Source: Pseudonocardia autotrophica (GTDB taxonomy: Bacteria > Actinomycetota > Actinomycetes > Mycobacteriales > Pseudonocardiaceae). Taken from it: 64,000 nt of DNA. Of the stretch, positions 1 to 9,430 are shown one piece after another (the first letter of the stretch is position 1; every line of letters starts with the position of its first letter). Location: positions 4,464,001-4,528,000 of the forward strand of contig NZ_AP018920.1 in NCBI RefSeq assembly GCF_003945385.1, in the 5' to 3' direction. The notes under the pieces were generated by a model. It did not search any database and was not told where the DNA came from. It saw only the letters and a program-made list of their open reading frames with translations. The position numbers and the translations under genes are program-made.

Positions 1-333
1 TCGCGCGACGTCGCCGATGGGTGCGTACACGTCGTTCCGGCAGACTGATCCCCACAGCGTCACCACCCGGCCGGACGCCTCGATCGGCTGTTCGACGGGC
101 AGCGCGCGGGTGGCCGGGAAGCCGATCCGTTCCAGCCAGCGTGCCACCCGCACCTGCCGCTCGGCGTTCGCCCGGAAAGTCAGGTCCGGAGCGACGCGAC
201 CGATGAAATCCGAGTCGATCCGATACACCGAATTCGATCCGACCCGTACCAGCTCGACGAGCTCGGTCGGTAGACCCGCCAGTCCGGACGCTTCGATCAG
301 CGCAGTTCGAGCTCGGGAATCCGAAACGGGCAC
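1..333 (-). CDS. Aminoglycoside phosphotransferase (APH)-family protein, N-terminal part
   Basis: Reading leftward from a GTG at 333, 111 codons stay open to the window edge, so only the N-terminus is present. Residues 32-39 (GSNSVYRI) look like the APH-fold nucleotide loop. RVAPDLTFRANAERQVRVA followed by WLERIGFPATRALPVEQP and a GRVVTLW segment matches the N-lobe of the phosphotransferase-enzyme family (small-molecule kinases). A GGAG lies 5 nt before this GTG; a second in-frame GTG at 339 is possible. An in-frame stop occurs about 35 codons upstream. The catalytic loop lies outside the window, so activity and substrate cannot be judged. The family assignment is by pattern recognition; drug resistance should not be assumed. 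Confidence 0.75.
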   Translation of the reverse strand, partial: MPVSDSRARTALIEASGLAGLPTELVELVRVGSNSVYRIDSDFIGRVAPDLTFRANAERQVRVARWLERIGFPATRALPVEQPIEASGRVVTLWGSVCRNDVYAPIGDVAR

Positions 334-827
334 GGGCACTCCACCAAGCTCACAATTGTCCGAGACGGCGTCGATGGCAGGACGTTCGGCGACCTGGGCG
401 GGTCGGGTCCGATTCTCGCCGAACTCGTCGATCGAGGCAGTCTAGGCCAAAGCCCTCCGTGGTGATTCACGAGACGGCGACCGTCCAACTGTGCCCCCAC
501 GTGTGCCCTGTTGAGGGGATACCACTCCGTCGACGCTCGAGGAGTGCCTCACGTCGTCGGATCGCCGGCTCGGCCGGCCCAGCCTGCATCGACCTCCGGG
601 CCGGACCGATACCACCGTCATCGACCGGAGAACGTCCGCACCCCGTGGGGCGTCCGTGGAACCGCACCGCGACCTACCTGGTCGGGTCGTCTGCGTCGTC
701 GGCTGCGCGGGTGGACTCGAAGCGCAACGCCGGATTCCGGTTGCGTCGTCGGCGAGCCGACACGTCCCGGTACGGGCGAACCGCAGATCGGTCGCGCACG
801 CGATGGTCCGGGCGGAGCCGGCCGGCC
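334..827. other. Gap with no supported gene
   Basis: Several open frames cross this stretch in both directions. Their translations are Arg/Ser/Pro-rich with no recognisable domain, as expected of random frames in very GC-rich DNA. It must contain the promoter of the leftward phosphotransferase gene, but I cannot place one with confidence. No repeat or RNA gene is visible. Confidence 0.5.
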
Positions 828-1109
828 ATGCACGGACGCCGGATGACGATCGACGACGGACACCGGGAGCGACGCGGTGCCCGACCTGTTGTGGAGCCGA
901 CGGGACGGGCGTGGCGACCGGTCGCCGCAGAGCTCTTCCGCAGGCAACCCGGCGCCGTGCGACGGCTGCTCGCCGAGCACGTCGACGATGGGACCGGCCA
1001 CTGCAAGAAGTGCTGGTCACAGCACGGAAACCCGCGCCACCCGTGCAACGTCCGGTTGTTCGCACTCGACGGCTGCGGTCCCGCAGCGGCGCACCGGCGC
1101 TCCCTCTGA
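828..1109 (+). CDS. Small conserved actinobacterial protein with Cys motif
   Basis: A 93-residue frame. Only the C-terminal part looks conserved: AELFRRQPGAVRRLLAEHV, then DDGTGHCKKC and later HPCNVRLFAL. The pattern DDGTGxCxxC with a downstream PC is one I associate with short, uncharacterised actinobacterial proteins; the three cysteines could bind a metal or an iron-sulfur cluster. The start is uncertain. ATG 828 has a GGAG about 10 nt upstream, and ATG 843 is an alternative. Upstream residues in the same frame look random. Function is unknown. It stands alone on the plus strand before the DUF2461 gene. Confidence 0.5.
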   Translation: MHGRRMTIDDGHRERRGARPVVEPTGRAWRPVAAELFRRQPGAVRRLLAEHVDDGTGHCKKCWSQHGNPRHPCNVRLFALDGCGPAAAHRRSL

Positions 1110-1240
1110 CTCCCTGTTCAGGACGTGGCGAGACCGCGTCTCCGGCGCTGCGGGCCGCAGCGGAGCGGTCAACGGTTGCCCGGCTTCCCGAGCCCGGCCG
1201 CGGAGCAGGCCCCGCCCCTGGCCGGAGTACGGTGACCGCC

Positions 1241-1882
1241 ATGTCCGGCAAGCGTTTCCGCGGTTTCGGAGAAGCGGTGGTCGACTTCTACGAGGGGCTC
1301 GAAGCCGACAACTCGAAGGCGTACTGGACCGATAATCGCGCGATCTACGAAGCGCAGGTCCGTGCGCCGATGCTGGACCTCCTCGCGGACCTGGAACCCG
1401 AGTTCGGCGCGGGCAAGGTGTTCCGGCCGTACCGAGACCTACGGTTCTCGCCGGGCCGGGAGCCGTACAAGACCCAGTGCGGCGCCACGGCCGGGGCCAA
1501 CTACGTGCAGGTCTCAGCAGACGGACTGATGGTCGCCACGGGCTACTACGCGATGGTCCCGACGCAGGTGGCGCGTTACCGCGCTGCGGTCGACGACGAC
1601 CATCGCGGGCCGGAGCTGGCACGGATCGTCACGTCGCTCCTCAACGAGGGTTTCACCGTCGCCGGGCAACGGCTCAAGACCCGGCCCCGTGGCGTGTCCG
1701 CCGATCACCCACGGCTCGACCTGCTGCGCCACCGGAGTCTCTACGTGTGGTGCTCCTGGCCGCCCGCCGACGATCTGCACGCACCAGGCCTCGACGAGCG
1801 CGTCGCCGATGCCTGGCATCGACTTGCGCCGCTTGCGGAATGGCTCAATGCCCACGTCGGAGTGGACATCGACGAAGGTTGA
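1241..1882 (+). CDS. DUF2461 domain-containing protein
   Basis: A 213-residue protein covering the whole DUF2461 family. The N-terminus FRGFGEAVVDFYEGLEADN followed by SKAYW, the central FRPYRDLRFSPGREPYKT, and the YVQVSADGLMVATGYY strand are hallmarks of this family, whose biochemical role is unknown. The ATG at 1241 is chosen because family members begin a few residues before the FxGF motif. An in-frame GTG at 1232 lies 4 nt after a GGAG and could be the true start, adding three residues. It is transcribed convergently with the next gene. Confidence 0.85.
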   Translation: MSGKRFRGFGEAVVDFYEGLEADNSKAYWTDNRAIYEAQVRAPMLDLLADLEPEFGAGKVFRPYRDLRFSPGREPYKTQCGATAGANYVQVSADGLMVATGYYAMVPTQVARYRAAVDDDHRGPELARIVTSLLNEGFTVAGQRLKTRPRGVSADHPRLDLLRHRSLYVWCSWPPADDLHAPGLDERVADAWHRLAPLAEWLNAHVGVDIDEG

Positions 1883-2013
1883 GCCTGCCCCTGTCGGTTA
1901 CCGTCCTACCCACGCAGCGGCGCTCGTTCGGGCCGATCCGGTGGCCGGCGGTCTCGATCGGGTCGGGAGTCCGCCGCATGGGCCCGAGGGCAGCGCCAGT
2001 GCCTGCGGTTGCC

Positions 2014-2388
2014 CTATCCCCCAGCCCGGTCGCCCTGCGGGACACCGGTGGAGCGGAACGAGTCGACAGCCTCGTCCTCGACCAAACCGTATTGCCGGGC
2101 TGCCTCACCCAGCCGGTCGCACGCCTCGTCCAGCTCGGCCATGTGTGCCTTCTGGGCCGCGAAGATCTCTCCGATCTCGCGCTGGAACATTTTCTGCGCG
2201 TCCCTCGACACCGGGTCATCGCCGCAGCGGTCGATGTGCCTGAGCGAGTCCGCAGCGCGGAGCGCCTGCCGGATGGACCGGGACTGTTCGGCGAGGGCAT
2301 CTCGGACCTGCAGCACGTTACCGATGTCGATCTGCGTCATCAGGCTGTCCGAGGCGGTCCCACGGGGCAGTCGTGCGTCGATGTCCAT
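2014..2388 (-). CDS. Small helical ESX-like protein paired with a DUF3558 lipoprotein
   Basis: A 124-residue, largely helical protein without a signal peptide. The segment CGDDPVSRDAQKMFQREI followed by KAHMAELDEACDRLGEAARQYG resembles small proteins encoded next to DUF3558 lipoproteins in Pseudonocardiaceae. These resemble ESX/type VII secretion-associated helical proteins, though no WXG motif is visible. The start at ATG 2388 is favoured because TACGGT lies exactly 7 nt upstream and no Shine-Dalgarno sequence is seen, which suggests a leaderless transcript. ATG 2340 (MTQIDIG) is an alternative. It lies 70 bp downstream of the lipoprotein gene on the same strand. Its role is inferred from context only. 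Confidence 0.65.
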   Translation of the reverse strand: MDIDARLPRGTASDSLMTQIDIGNVLQVRDALAEQSRSIRQALRAADSLRHIDRCGDDPVSRDAQKMFQREIGEIFAAQKAHMAELDEACDRLGEAARQYGLVEDEAVDSFRSTGVPQGDRAGG

Positions 2389-2395
2389 ACCGGCG

Positions 2396-2401
2396 ACCGT
2401 A
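2396..2401 (-). promoter_or_regulatory. -10 hexamer of a probable leaderless promoter
   Basis: TACGGT on the minus strand, 7 nt before ATG 2388. It would place the transcription start at or next to the start codon of the helical-protein gene. Confidence 0.5.
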
Positions 2402-2458
2402 GGAAGCTCGACCGCCCGCGAGGCCCGCTCCGGGGAACCGGTTCACTCCCGTGAACGA

Positions 2459-3007
2459 TCAGGGCGCTGCCGCGCCGAGATTCCGGATCGCCTTCGATGC
2501 GACGTCCCGGGCCCGGCCGCACACCGTGTCGAACGACGGGATGCCGCTCGCATCGTCCTTGGTCGCACGCACCTGGACCCGGATCGCCTCCACGTCGGAG
2601 ACGTCGACGTAGAGGGTGCACAACGGCATCGACGTCCCGTCCGTCGACTCGACGACCACCCCGTACCCGTCGAGGACATCGACGGTGGAGTCGGCACCGC
2701 CCACCGCGACCACCGCACCGTCGGCGATCGTCTGGACGCCGTAGCTGTAGCCGTCGTCGTAGTTGATCCACCCACAGATGCGGGTCGGCCCGTTGGACAG
2801 CTCCCTGGTACTGGCCTCCCCCGGCTCGACACCCAGCTCGGCCTGCTCCCCCACGGTGAGCGCCCGGCACATGTCGACGGTGGACACGTCGATGTCGGCC
2901 GGTCGCTCCGGGAAGGGACTCGCCGGATCCGCGGCGCCGCTCCCACACCCGGCGAGCAGAGCACCCACGGTGACCAGGGCGGACAAGAGTGGGGCGGGAC
3001 GGGACAC
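2459..3007 (-). CDS. DUF3558 domain-containing lipoprotein
   Basis: A 182-residue exported lipoprotein. Residues 1-21 (VSRPAPLLSALVTVGALLAGC) form a short signal peptide ending in an LAGC lipobox, with lipidation expected on Cys21. The mature part has the DUF3558 pattern: a DMCRALT-type motif near residue 45, RICGW near 79, and a C-terminal SFDTVCGRARDVA, giving paired cysteines that may form disulfides. The start is GTG 3007 because GGAGG lies 5 nt upstream; the in-frame ATG at 3037 would spoil the signal peptide. The function of the family is unknown. lgt and lspA, needed for its maturation, are in this window. Confidence 0.88.
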   Translation of the reverse strand: MSRPAPLLSALVTVGALLAGCGSGAADPASPFPERPADIDVSTVDMCRALTVGEQAELGVEPGEASTRELSNGPTRICGWINYDDGYSYGVQTIADGAVVAVGGADSTVDVLDGYGVVVESTDGTSMPLCTLYVDVSDVEAIRVQVRATKDDASGIPSFDTVCGRARDVASKAIRNLGAAAP

Positions 3008-3234
3008 CTGGTCCTCCGGGGATCTCGGGAGATCCACAGACTAGTGCCGGGCGTACCCCGGCAGGGGCGTTCGGCGGAACCGGCGTCCACCCCTCACTTA
3101 CGCGCGAGCGCTATCACCTCTGCTCCCGTGCCGTCGGAGTCCCGGCCGTAGTGGCTGGCCACCAGACGTCCGCATTCCTGGACAGCGTCGTCCGCACCAT
3201 GCCCAGTTGTCGATAGAGCGCCGCAGGAGAGCCC

Positions 3235-3390
3235 ATGAGTACGACTCGGATTCCCGTCCGATCACGCGAGTTACGGCTGTTCGCGTGCCCCGATCCCAAC
3301 GTGGCAGCCGACCTGTTCACTCTCGCGGACGTCCCGGTTCCGGGGCTCGACGAAGGGCAGGTGCTCTTACACGATGAGTGGACGAGCGTG
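3235..3390 (+). pseudogene. N-terminal remnant of an MDR-family NAD(P)H oxidoreductase
   Basis: Fifty-two codons from ATG 3235 match the start of medium-chain NADP-dependent oxidoreductases (curcumin reductase/CurA-like): RELRLF, then DLFTLADVPVPGLDEGQVLL and HDEWTSV, where family members continue with DPYM. After TSV the match stops and the frame runs into antisense of lgt. The ribosome-binding site is intact (AGGAG, 6 nt spacing). Two TTA leucine codons in 52 are unusual for this GC-rich DNA and suggest a foreign origin. I infer a gene truncated by deletion or by an old recombination next to lgt. Confidence 0.6.
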
Positions 3391-3449
3391 TCGGTGGTCG
3401 CCGGCGAACCACGCTTTGCCAGCAGCGTGGGCGGTTGCTGTCCCACCCC

Positions 3450-4346
3450 TCACGCGCCCTCCTTGGTCGCGGGACTCTCCTCCGGATCCGGCTGGGAGAA
3501 TTCCTCGCGCCCCTTCGGTGCGAGCACCAGGTACGCGATCGCTCCGGCGAACAGCACGGCGGACACGACCACGTTGATCCGCAGGTCGCCGAGGACCCGG
3601 GTGGCGGGGTCGGTGCGCATCAGCTCGATGAAGAACCGGCCGAAGGTGTAGCCCGCGACGTAGACGGCGAACGCACGGCCGTGGCCGAGCCGGAACCGCC
3701 GGTCCGCGTACACGACGAGCGCGGCGACGACGAGATTCCACAGCAGCTCGTAGAGGAACGTGGGATGCACGATCGCGATCGGCGTCGGGTCCAGCACGAC
3801 ACCGCCGATCGGGTCCTCCAACCCGGTCCCCGGGTCGACCCGCCGGTAGATCTCCAGCCCCCAGGGCAGGGTGGTCGGCCCGCCGTACAGCTCCTGGTTG
3901 AACCAGTTCCCGAGCCGCCCGATCGCCTGCGCCACCACGATGCCCGGGGCGACGGCGTCGGCGAACACCGGCAGCGGCACGCCGTAGCGCCGGCAGCCGA
4001 TCCAGGCTCCGACACCGCCGAGCGCGACCGCGCCCCAGATGCCCAGCCCGCCGTTCCAGATCGCCAGCGCACCCCAGGGGTCACCGCCGGGCCCGAAGTA
4101 GACGTGCCAGTCGGTGGCGACGTGGTAGAGCCGGCCCCCGAGCAGGCCGAAGGGGACCGCCCACACGGCGACGTCGAGCACCGTGCCGGGCCGCCCGCCG
4201 CGGGCGACCAGCCTGCGCTCGCCCCACCACAACGCGACCGCGATACCGGCGATGATGCACAGCGCGTACGCCCGGATCGGGATCGGACCGAGGTGCCACA
4301 CCCCGCGGTCCGGGCTGGGGATGGACGCGAGGACGGTCGTGAGCAT
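3450..4346 (-). CDS. lgt: Prolipoprotein diacylglyceryl transferase
   Basis: An inner-membrane enzyme of 298 residues that transfers diacylglycerol from phosphatidylglycerol to the lipobox cysteine of prolipoproteins. The Lgt signature GRLGNWFNQELYG is present, with HPTFLYELLWN and the C-terminal GYTFGRFFIELMRTDP typical of the family. About seven membrane segments are visible, starting with the one containing YALCIIAGIAVALWWG. The start ATG 4346 lies one nucleotide after the trpC stop (TGAGATG), so it is translationally coupled to the trp genes. In M. tuberculosis lgt also ends the trp cluster, but there trpB and trpA lie in between. Confidence 0.95.
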   Translation of the reverse strand: MLTTVLASIPSPDRGVWHLGPIPIRAYALCIIAGIAVALWWGERRLVARGGRPGTVLDVAVWAVPFGLLGGRLYHVATDWHVYFGPGGDPWGALAIWNGGLGIWGAVALGGVGAWIGCRRYGVPLPVFADAVAPGIVVAQAIGRLGNWFNQELYGGPTTLPWGLEIYRRVDPGTGLEDPIGGVVLDPTPIAIVHPTFLYELLWNLVVAALVVYADRRFRLGHGRAFAVYVAGYTFGRFFIELMRTDPATRVLGDLRINVVVSAVLFAGAIAYLVLAPKGREEFSQPDPEESPATKEGA

Positions 4347-4347
4347 C

Positions 4348-5160
4348 TCAGGCCCCGGTGCGGCTGCAGGACGGGTGGAAGCCCGCCGCGACCAGCCCAC
4401 GCACCGCAGCCGCCGGGTCACCGCTGGTGACCAGGCCCTCGCCGACGAGCACCGCGTCGGCGCCCCAGCCGGCGTAGGTGAGCAGGTCACCCGGGCCGCG
4501 GACGCCGGACTCGGCCACCTTGATCACGTTCGACGGCAGGCCGGGCGCGATCTGGCCGAACACCGAGCGGTTCACCTCGAGCGTGTGCAGGTTGCGCGAG
4601 TTCACCCCGATCAGCGTCGCCCCGGCCTCCAGCGCGCGGTCACACTCCTCCTCGGTGTGCACCTCGACCAGCGGGGTCATTCCGAGCGACTCGACCCGGT
4701 CCAACAGCGACGCCAGCACCGGCTGCTCCAGCGCGGCGACGATCAGCAGCACCACGTCGGCGCCGTGCGCCCTGGCCTCGTGCACCTGGTACGGCGTCAC
4801 GATGAAGTCCTTGCGCAGCACCGGGACGTCGACCCGCGCGCGCACCGCGTCGAGGTCGGCGAGCGAGCCGCCGAAGCGGCGCTCCTCGGTGAGCACACTG
4901 ATCATCCGGGCGCCGTTCGCGGCGTAGGCCTCGGCCAGCTCCGCGGGATCCGCGATGTCGGCCAGCGCACCCTTGGAGGGGCTGGCCCGCTTCACCTCGG
5001 CGATGACACCGACACCCGGCTCGCGCATCGCCGCCATCGCGTCGCGGGGCGGGGCGGCCGCTGCCGCCCGGCGCTTGATCTCCGCCAGGTCGACGGCGCG
5101 TTCGCGTTCGGCGAGGTCCGCGCGGACACCGTCCACGATGGACTCCAGTACGCTGGGCAC
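4348..5160 (-). CDS. trpC: Indole-3-glycerol phosphate synthase
   Basis: Converts carboxyphenylamino-deoxyribulose phosphate to indole-3-glycerol phosphate in tryptophan synthesis. The (beta/alpha)8 barrel is complete. Visible catalytic segments are [20 protein letters not shown] (lysine), [17 protein letters not shown] and VIKVAESGV. From GTG 5160 the protein has 270 residues, the usual family length, starting [11 protein letters not shown] like mycobacterial TrpC. An in-frame ATG at 5235, one nucleotide after the upstream stop codon, would give 295 residues and cannot be excluded. It sits between the Trp-associated membrane protein gene and lgt. No trpB, trpA or trpF follows. Confidence 0.93.
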   Translation of the reverse strand: MPSVLESIVDGVRADLAERERAVDLAEIKRRAAAAAPPRDAMAAMREPGVGVIAEVKRASPSKGALADIADPAELAEAYAANGARMISVLTEERRFGGSLADLDAVRARVDVPVLRKDFIVTPYQVHEARAHGADVVLLIVAALEQPVLASLLDRVESLGMTPLVEVHTEEECDRALEAGATLIGVNSRNLHTLEVNRSVFGQIAPGLPSNVIKVAESGVRGPGDLLTYAGWGADAVLVGEGLVTSGDPAAAVRGLVAAGFHPSCSRTGA

Positions 5161-5236
5161 CGGCCCGCCGTTCTCGTTCTGGCCCACCGCGTCGAATCCT
5201 CCTCCACCGGCCATCGGCCCGGTCGTCGGCGTCATG

Positions 5237-5853
5237 CTAGTTGTCGCTCTCACGCGGCCCGACGGTCGGGTCGCCGCCCGCGTCGAGCCGCTCCCAGGCC
5301 GCCCGGTCCGGGTCCGTCTCCGGGGCTTTCGCCCCAGGTGCGGCGTAACGGGAGCCGAGCTTCGGCAGCCGGGGCTCCCGGATCACCAGCAGCACGGCGG
5401 CGATCAGCGCGATCACACCACCGGCCACCGCCAGCCACGGCCAGGGTGTCGCCTCGACCGCGCCGATGCCCTCCGGCGCTCCGCCGGTGTTCAATCCGGC
5501 CCGCGCGGAGGCGAGCTCGGCCGGGGTCGGGGGCACCGCGACCAGGCGCACGGTCAGCGCGACGGCCGCACCCGCACCGAGCACCACCAGCACGCCGAGC
5601 AGCCGCCGCGCGATCCCGGACAGCGCGATCAGTGCCGCCACCGCGGCGACCAGCAGTGCCGCCACCGCGGTGACGCTCGGCTGCAGCTGGGCGCCGGTCG
5701 CCGAGGCCGCCACCGTGCCGCGGGTCGCGGTCGGCACGTCGACGGTGAACCACGGCGCCGTCCCCGAGCCCCACAGTGCCGCGGCTCCGAGCAGCAGCCC
5801 GAGCACCACGATCCCGAGGCCGCGACGGTCGTCGCGGACGGCTCCGCCGGCCG

Positions 5854-5857
<4 letters not shown>
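5237..5857 (-). CDS. Trp biosynthesis-associated membrane protein
   Basis: A 206-residue membrane protein of the family found in actinobacterial trp operons (TIGR02234-like). About four hydrophobic segments are visible, beginning with [19 protein letters not shown]. An APWFTVDVP loop follows the first segment, and a charged cytoplasmic tail closes the protein. ATG 5857 overlaps the trpE stop (ATGA), which fixes the start. Biochemical function is unknown; conservation beside trpE and trpC in actinobacteria is the only hint of a role in tryptophan metabolism. Confidence 0.88.
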
Positions 5858-7428
<1,571 letters not shown>

Positions 7429-7493
7429 GCGACCCATTGTCCCCGAGCCCGCCGGACGCGGACGGCGGGGTGAAGCCCGGCCCGCACAGGCGC

Positions 7494-8120
7494 TCACCCG
7501 GCCGGGAACCGCGGGTCGACGAAGCCGGACTCGTAGGCGGCGACGACGGCCTGGGTGCGGTCCCGCGAGCCGGTCTTCGCCAGCACACCGGCGACGTGCG
7601 TCTTGATCGTCTCGACACCGAGGTGCAGCTCGGCGGCGATCTCGGCGTTGGACAGGCCACGGGCCACCAGGCGCAGCACGTCGCCCTCGCGGGCGGTGAG
7701 CCCGGCACCGGCCAGCCGGTCGCCGCCGTCACCCGCGAAGCCGGCCACCAGCTCCCGGACCGCGGCCGGGAACAGCAGCGACTCCCCCGTCACGACCGTG
7801 TGCACCGCCCGGACGATGTCGCGCGGCGGGGTCCGCTTCAGCAGGAAGCCGGTGGCGCCGGCGCGCAGTGCGTCGTAGACGTAGCGGTCGTGGCCGAACG
7901 TGGTCAGCACGAGCACCCGCGGCGGATCCGGCCGGCGAAGCAGCTCGCGGGTCGCGGTGATCCCGTCCACCGCGGGCATCCGCACGTCCATCAGGACGAC
8001 GTCCGGTCGCAGCCGCCGGACCAGGCCGACGACCTCCAGATCGGGCTCGGCCCCGATGACGGCCCGCAGGCCGGTGCGGACCAGTTCCTCGTCGTCCACC
8101 AGCAGCACCCGGACGGTCAT
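7494..8120 (-). CDS. NarL/LuxR-type response regulator with shortened receiver domain
   Basis: A 208-residue regulator. The receiver starts [20 protein letters not shown] and keeps the acidic pair, the phospho-acceptor Asp in [13 protein letters not shown] and the FLLKRTPP lysine. The C-terminal LuxR HTH is complete ([25 protein letters not shown], then [12 protein letters not shown]). Between EVVG and [10 protein letters not shown] about eleven residues that normally form the beta2-alpha2 stretch (EAxDGxEAV) are absent, in frame. This could alter folding or phosphorylation. ATG 8120 overlaps the kinase stop by ATGA, so the two are co-translated. Confidence 0.9.
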   Translation of the reverse strand: MTVRVLLVDDEELVRTGLRAVIGAEPDLEVVGLVRRLRPDVVLMDVRMPAVDGITATRELLRRPDPPRVLVLTTFGHDRYVYDALRAGATGFLLKRTPPRDIVRAVHTVVTGESLLFPAAVRELVAGFAGDGGDRLAGAGLTAREGDVLRLVARGLSNAEIAAELHLGVETIKTHVAGVLAKTGSRDRTQAVVAAYESGFVDPRFPAG

Positions 8121-9322
8121 CGGGCACCCCCCTGCACCGGCAGGCTCGCCCGCAGCACCCAGCGTCCGCCGTGCGGGGCGGCGCTCAGCGTGCCACCGAG
8201 CAGCGCCACCCGTTCGGCCGCACCGGCGAGTCCCCGGCCCTGCCGTGTGCCCGGTCCCTGGCCGCCCGCCGGATTGACCACCCGCAGTTCCACACCGTCC
8301 GGGCCGCGGCGCAGGCACAGCTCGACCGGTCCCGGATCGGCGTGCCGCAGGGCGTTCGTCAGGGCCTCCTGGGCCAGCCGGTAGAGCTCCCGGGAGACCG
8401 TCGCCGGGATGCCCGCGACGCTGTCCACCTCGGCGGACAGGTCCATGCCCGCGGTGCGGGCTCCGGCCAGCAGACCGTCGAGCGCGTCCAGGTCGCGCAC
8501 CGGGGCGGACGACGCGGGCCCGCCGCCCTCGTCGTCCCGGAGCACGCCGAGTACGTGATCGAGATCGTCGAGCGCGGCGCGGCCGGTCTCGGCGATGCTC
8601 TCCAGCGCCCGCCGGACGAACGCCGGATCGGAGTCGAGCACGGTCGCCGCCGCACCGGCCTGCAGCGTGGTCACGGTCAGCGCGTGCCCGACCGAATCGT
8701 GCAGCTCGCGGGCCAGCCGGGCCCGCCCGGCCTGCCGGTCGGCGCGCTCCCGGGTGCGCAGCAGCTCGGCGGCGAGCCGCTCGGCGGGGGTGGGGCCGAG
8801 CATGCGCGGCGCGAGCCGAGCCTGCAGGCCGCCCAGCAGCACCGGGACGACGACGGCCACCGGCAGCAGGGCCAGACCGGCGACCGGGGTCCACCAGGCG
8901 TCGGCCCCGGTCGGCAGCCCCGGCAGCGGCTGCCAGGGAGCGCTCAGCAGGCCGACCGACTGCGGGATCACCAGCAGCACCGTCGCGGCGCCGAGCGTCC
9001 CGCAGACGACGCAGAACAGCAGCCACCCGGCGGCCCGGACCCGTCCGCCGGCGCCGGGTGCGGGAGCGGGCTCCGGCAGCTCGCCCGGTGCCGGGTCGAG
9101 CAGCGTGCGGGCGGCGGCGGTCGCCAGCTCACGGACCCCGGGCAGCACCAGCACCCCGGCGCCCACCAGCACGGCCGGTCCCACCAGCAGGGTCACCGCG
9201 ACCGGGCCCACGCCGGAGGCCACGATGCCGGCCAGCAGCCAGGCCAGTCCGGCGTAGGGCAGCAGTACCACCGCGCCCAGCAGGACGTGCAGTGCCCGCC
9301 GCGCGGCCCGTCCTGCTGTCAC
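8117..9322 (-). CDS. NarL-family sensor histidine kinase
   Basis: A 401-residue membrane kinase. About five hydrophobic segments fill residues 10-185. Then come the HisKA_3 dimerisation motif RARLARELHDSVGHALTVT with the phosphorylated His, the N-box LYRLAQEALTNALRHA, and a glycine-rich ATP-lid region QGRGLAGAAERVALLGG. It pairs with the overlapping downstream response regulator. The start is taken as GTG 9322 and is not firmly supported by a ribosome-binding site. It is divergent from the membrane protein gene at 9431, a possible target. The stimulus is unknown. Confidence 0.9.
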   Translation of the reverse strand: MTAGRAARRALHVLLGAVVLLPYAGLAWLLAGIVASGVGPVAVTLLVGPAVLVGAGVLVLPGVRELATAAARTLLDPAPGELPEPAPAPGAGGRVRAAGWLLFCVVCGTLGAATVLLVIPQSVGLLSAPWQPLPGLPTGADAWWTPVAGLALLPVAVVVPVLLGGLQARLAPRMLGPTPAERLAAELLRTRERADRQAGRARLARELHDSVGHALTVTTLQAGAAATVLDSDPAFVRRALESIAETGRAALDDLDHVLGVLRDDEGGGPASSAPVRDLDALDGLLAGARTAGMDLSAEVDSVAGIPATVSRELYRLAQEALTNALRHADPGPVELCLRRGPDGVELRVVNPAGGQGPGTRQGRGLAGAAERVALLGGTLSAAPHGGRWVLRASLPVQGGAR

Positions 9323-9430
9323 GACGGAGATCGTCGCAGATCGGCGACGTCACGGGCTCCCTCCCACGGGGGAGCAGGTCCCCTCGCCGGCGGGATCCGC
9401 GCCGGCCCCGGGCCGCGCAGTCTCGACGAC

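Noticed and set aside
459..827. Open frame running in from upstream of the small Cys protein
   Set aside because: The residues before about 828 are Arg/Ser-rich with no conserved pattern; only the C-terminal part looks like protein.
442..1251. Long minus-strand open frame opposite the small Cys protein
   Set aside because: Low-complexity Arg/Gly/Ser translation with no domain; typical of random frames in GC-rich DNA.
3114..3446. Minus-strand frame opposite the oxidoreductase remnant
   Set aside because: No similarity recognised, while the plus strand matches a known family with a ribosome-binding site.
7429..7493. Trp attenuator or leader peptide before trpE
   Set aside because: The 65-bp gap has no Trp-rich short frame or stem; a -10 hexamer next to the start suggests a leaderless mRNA instead.
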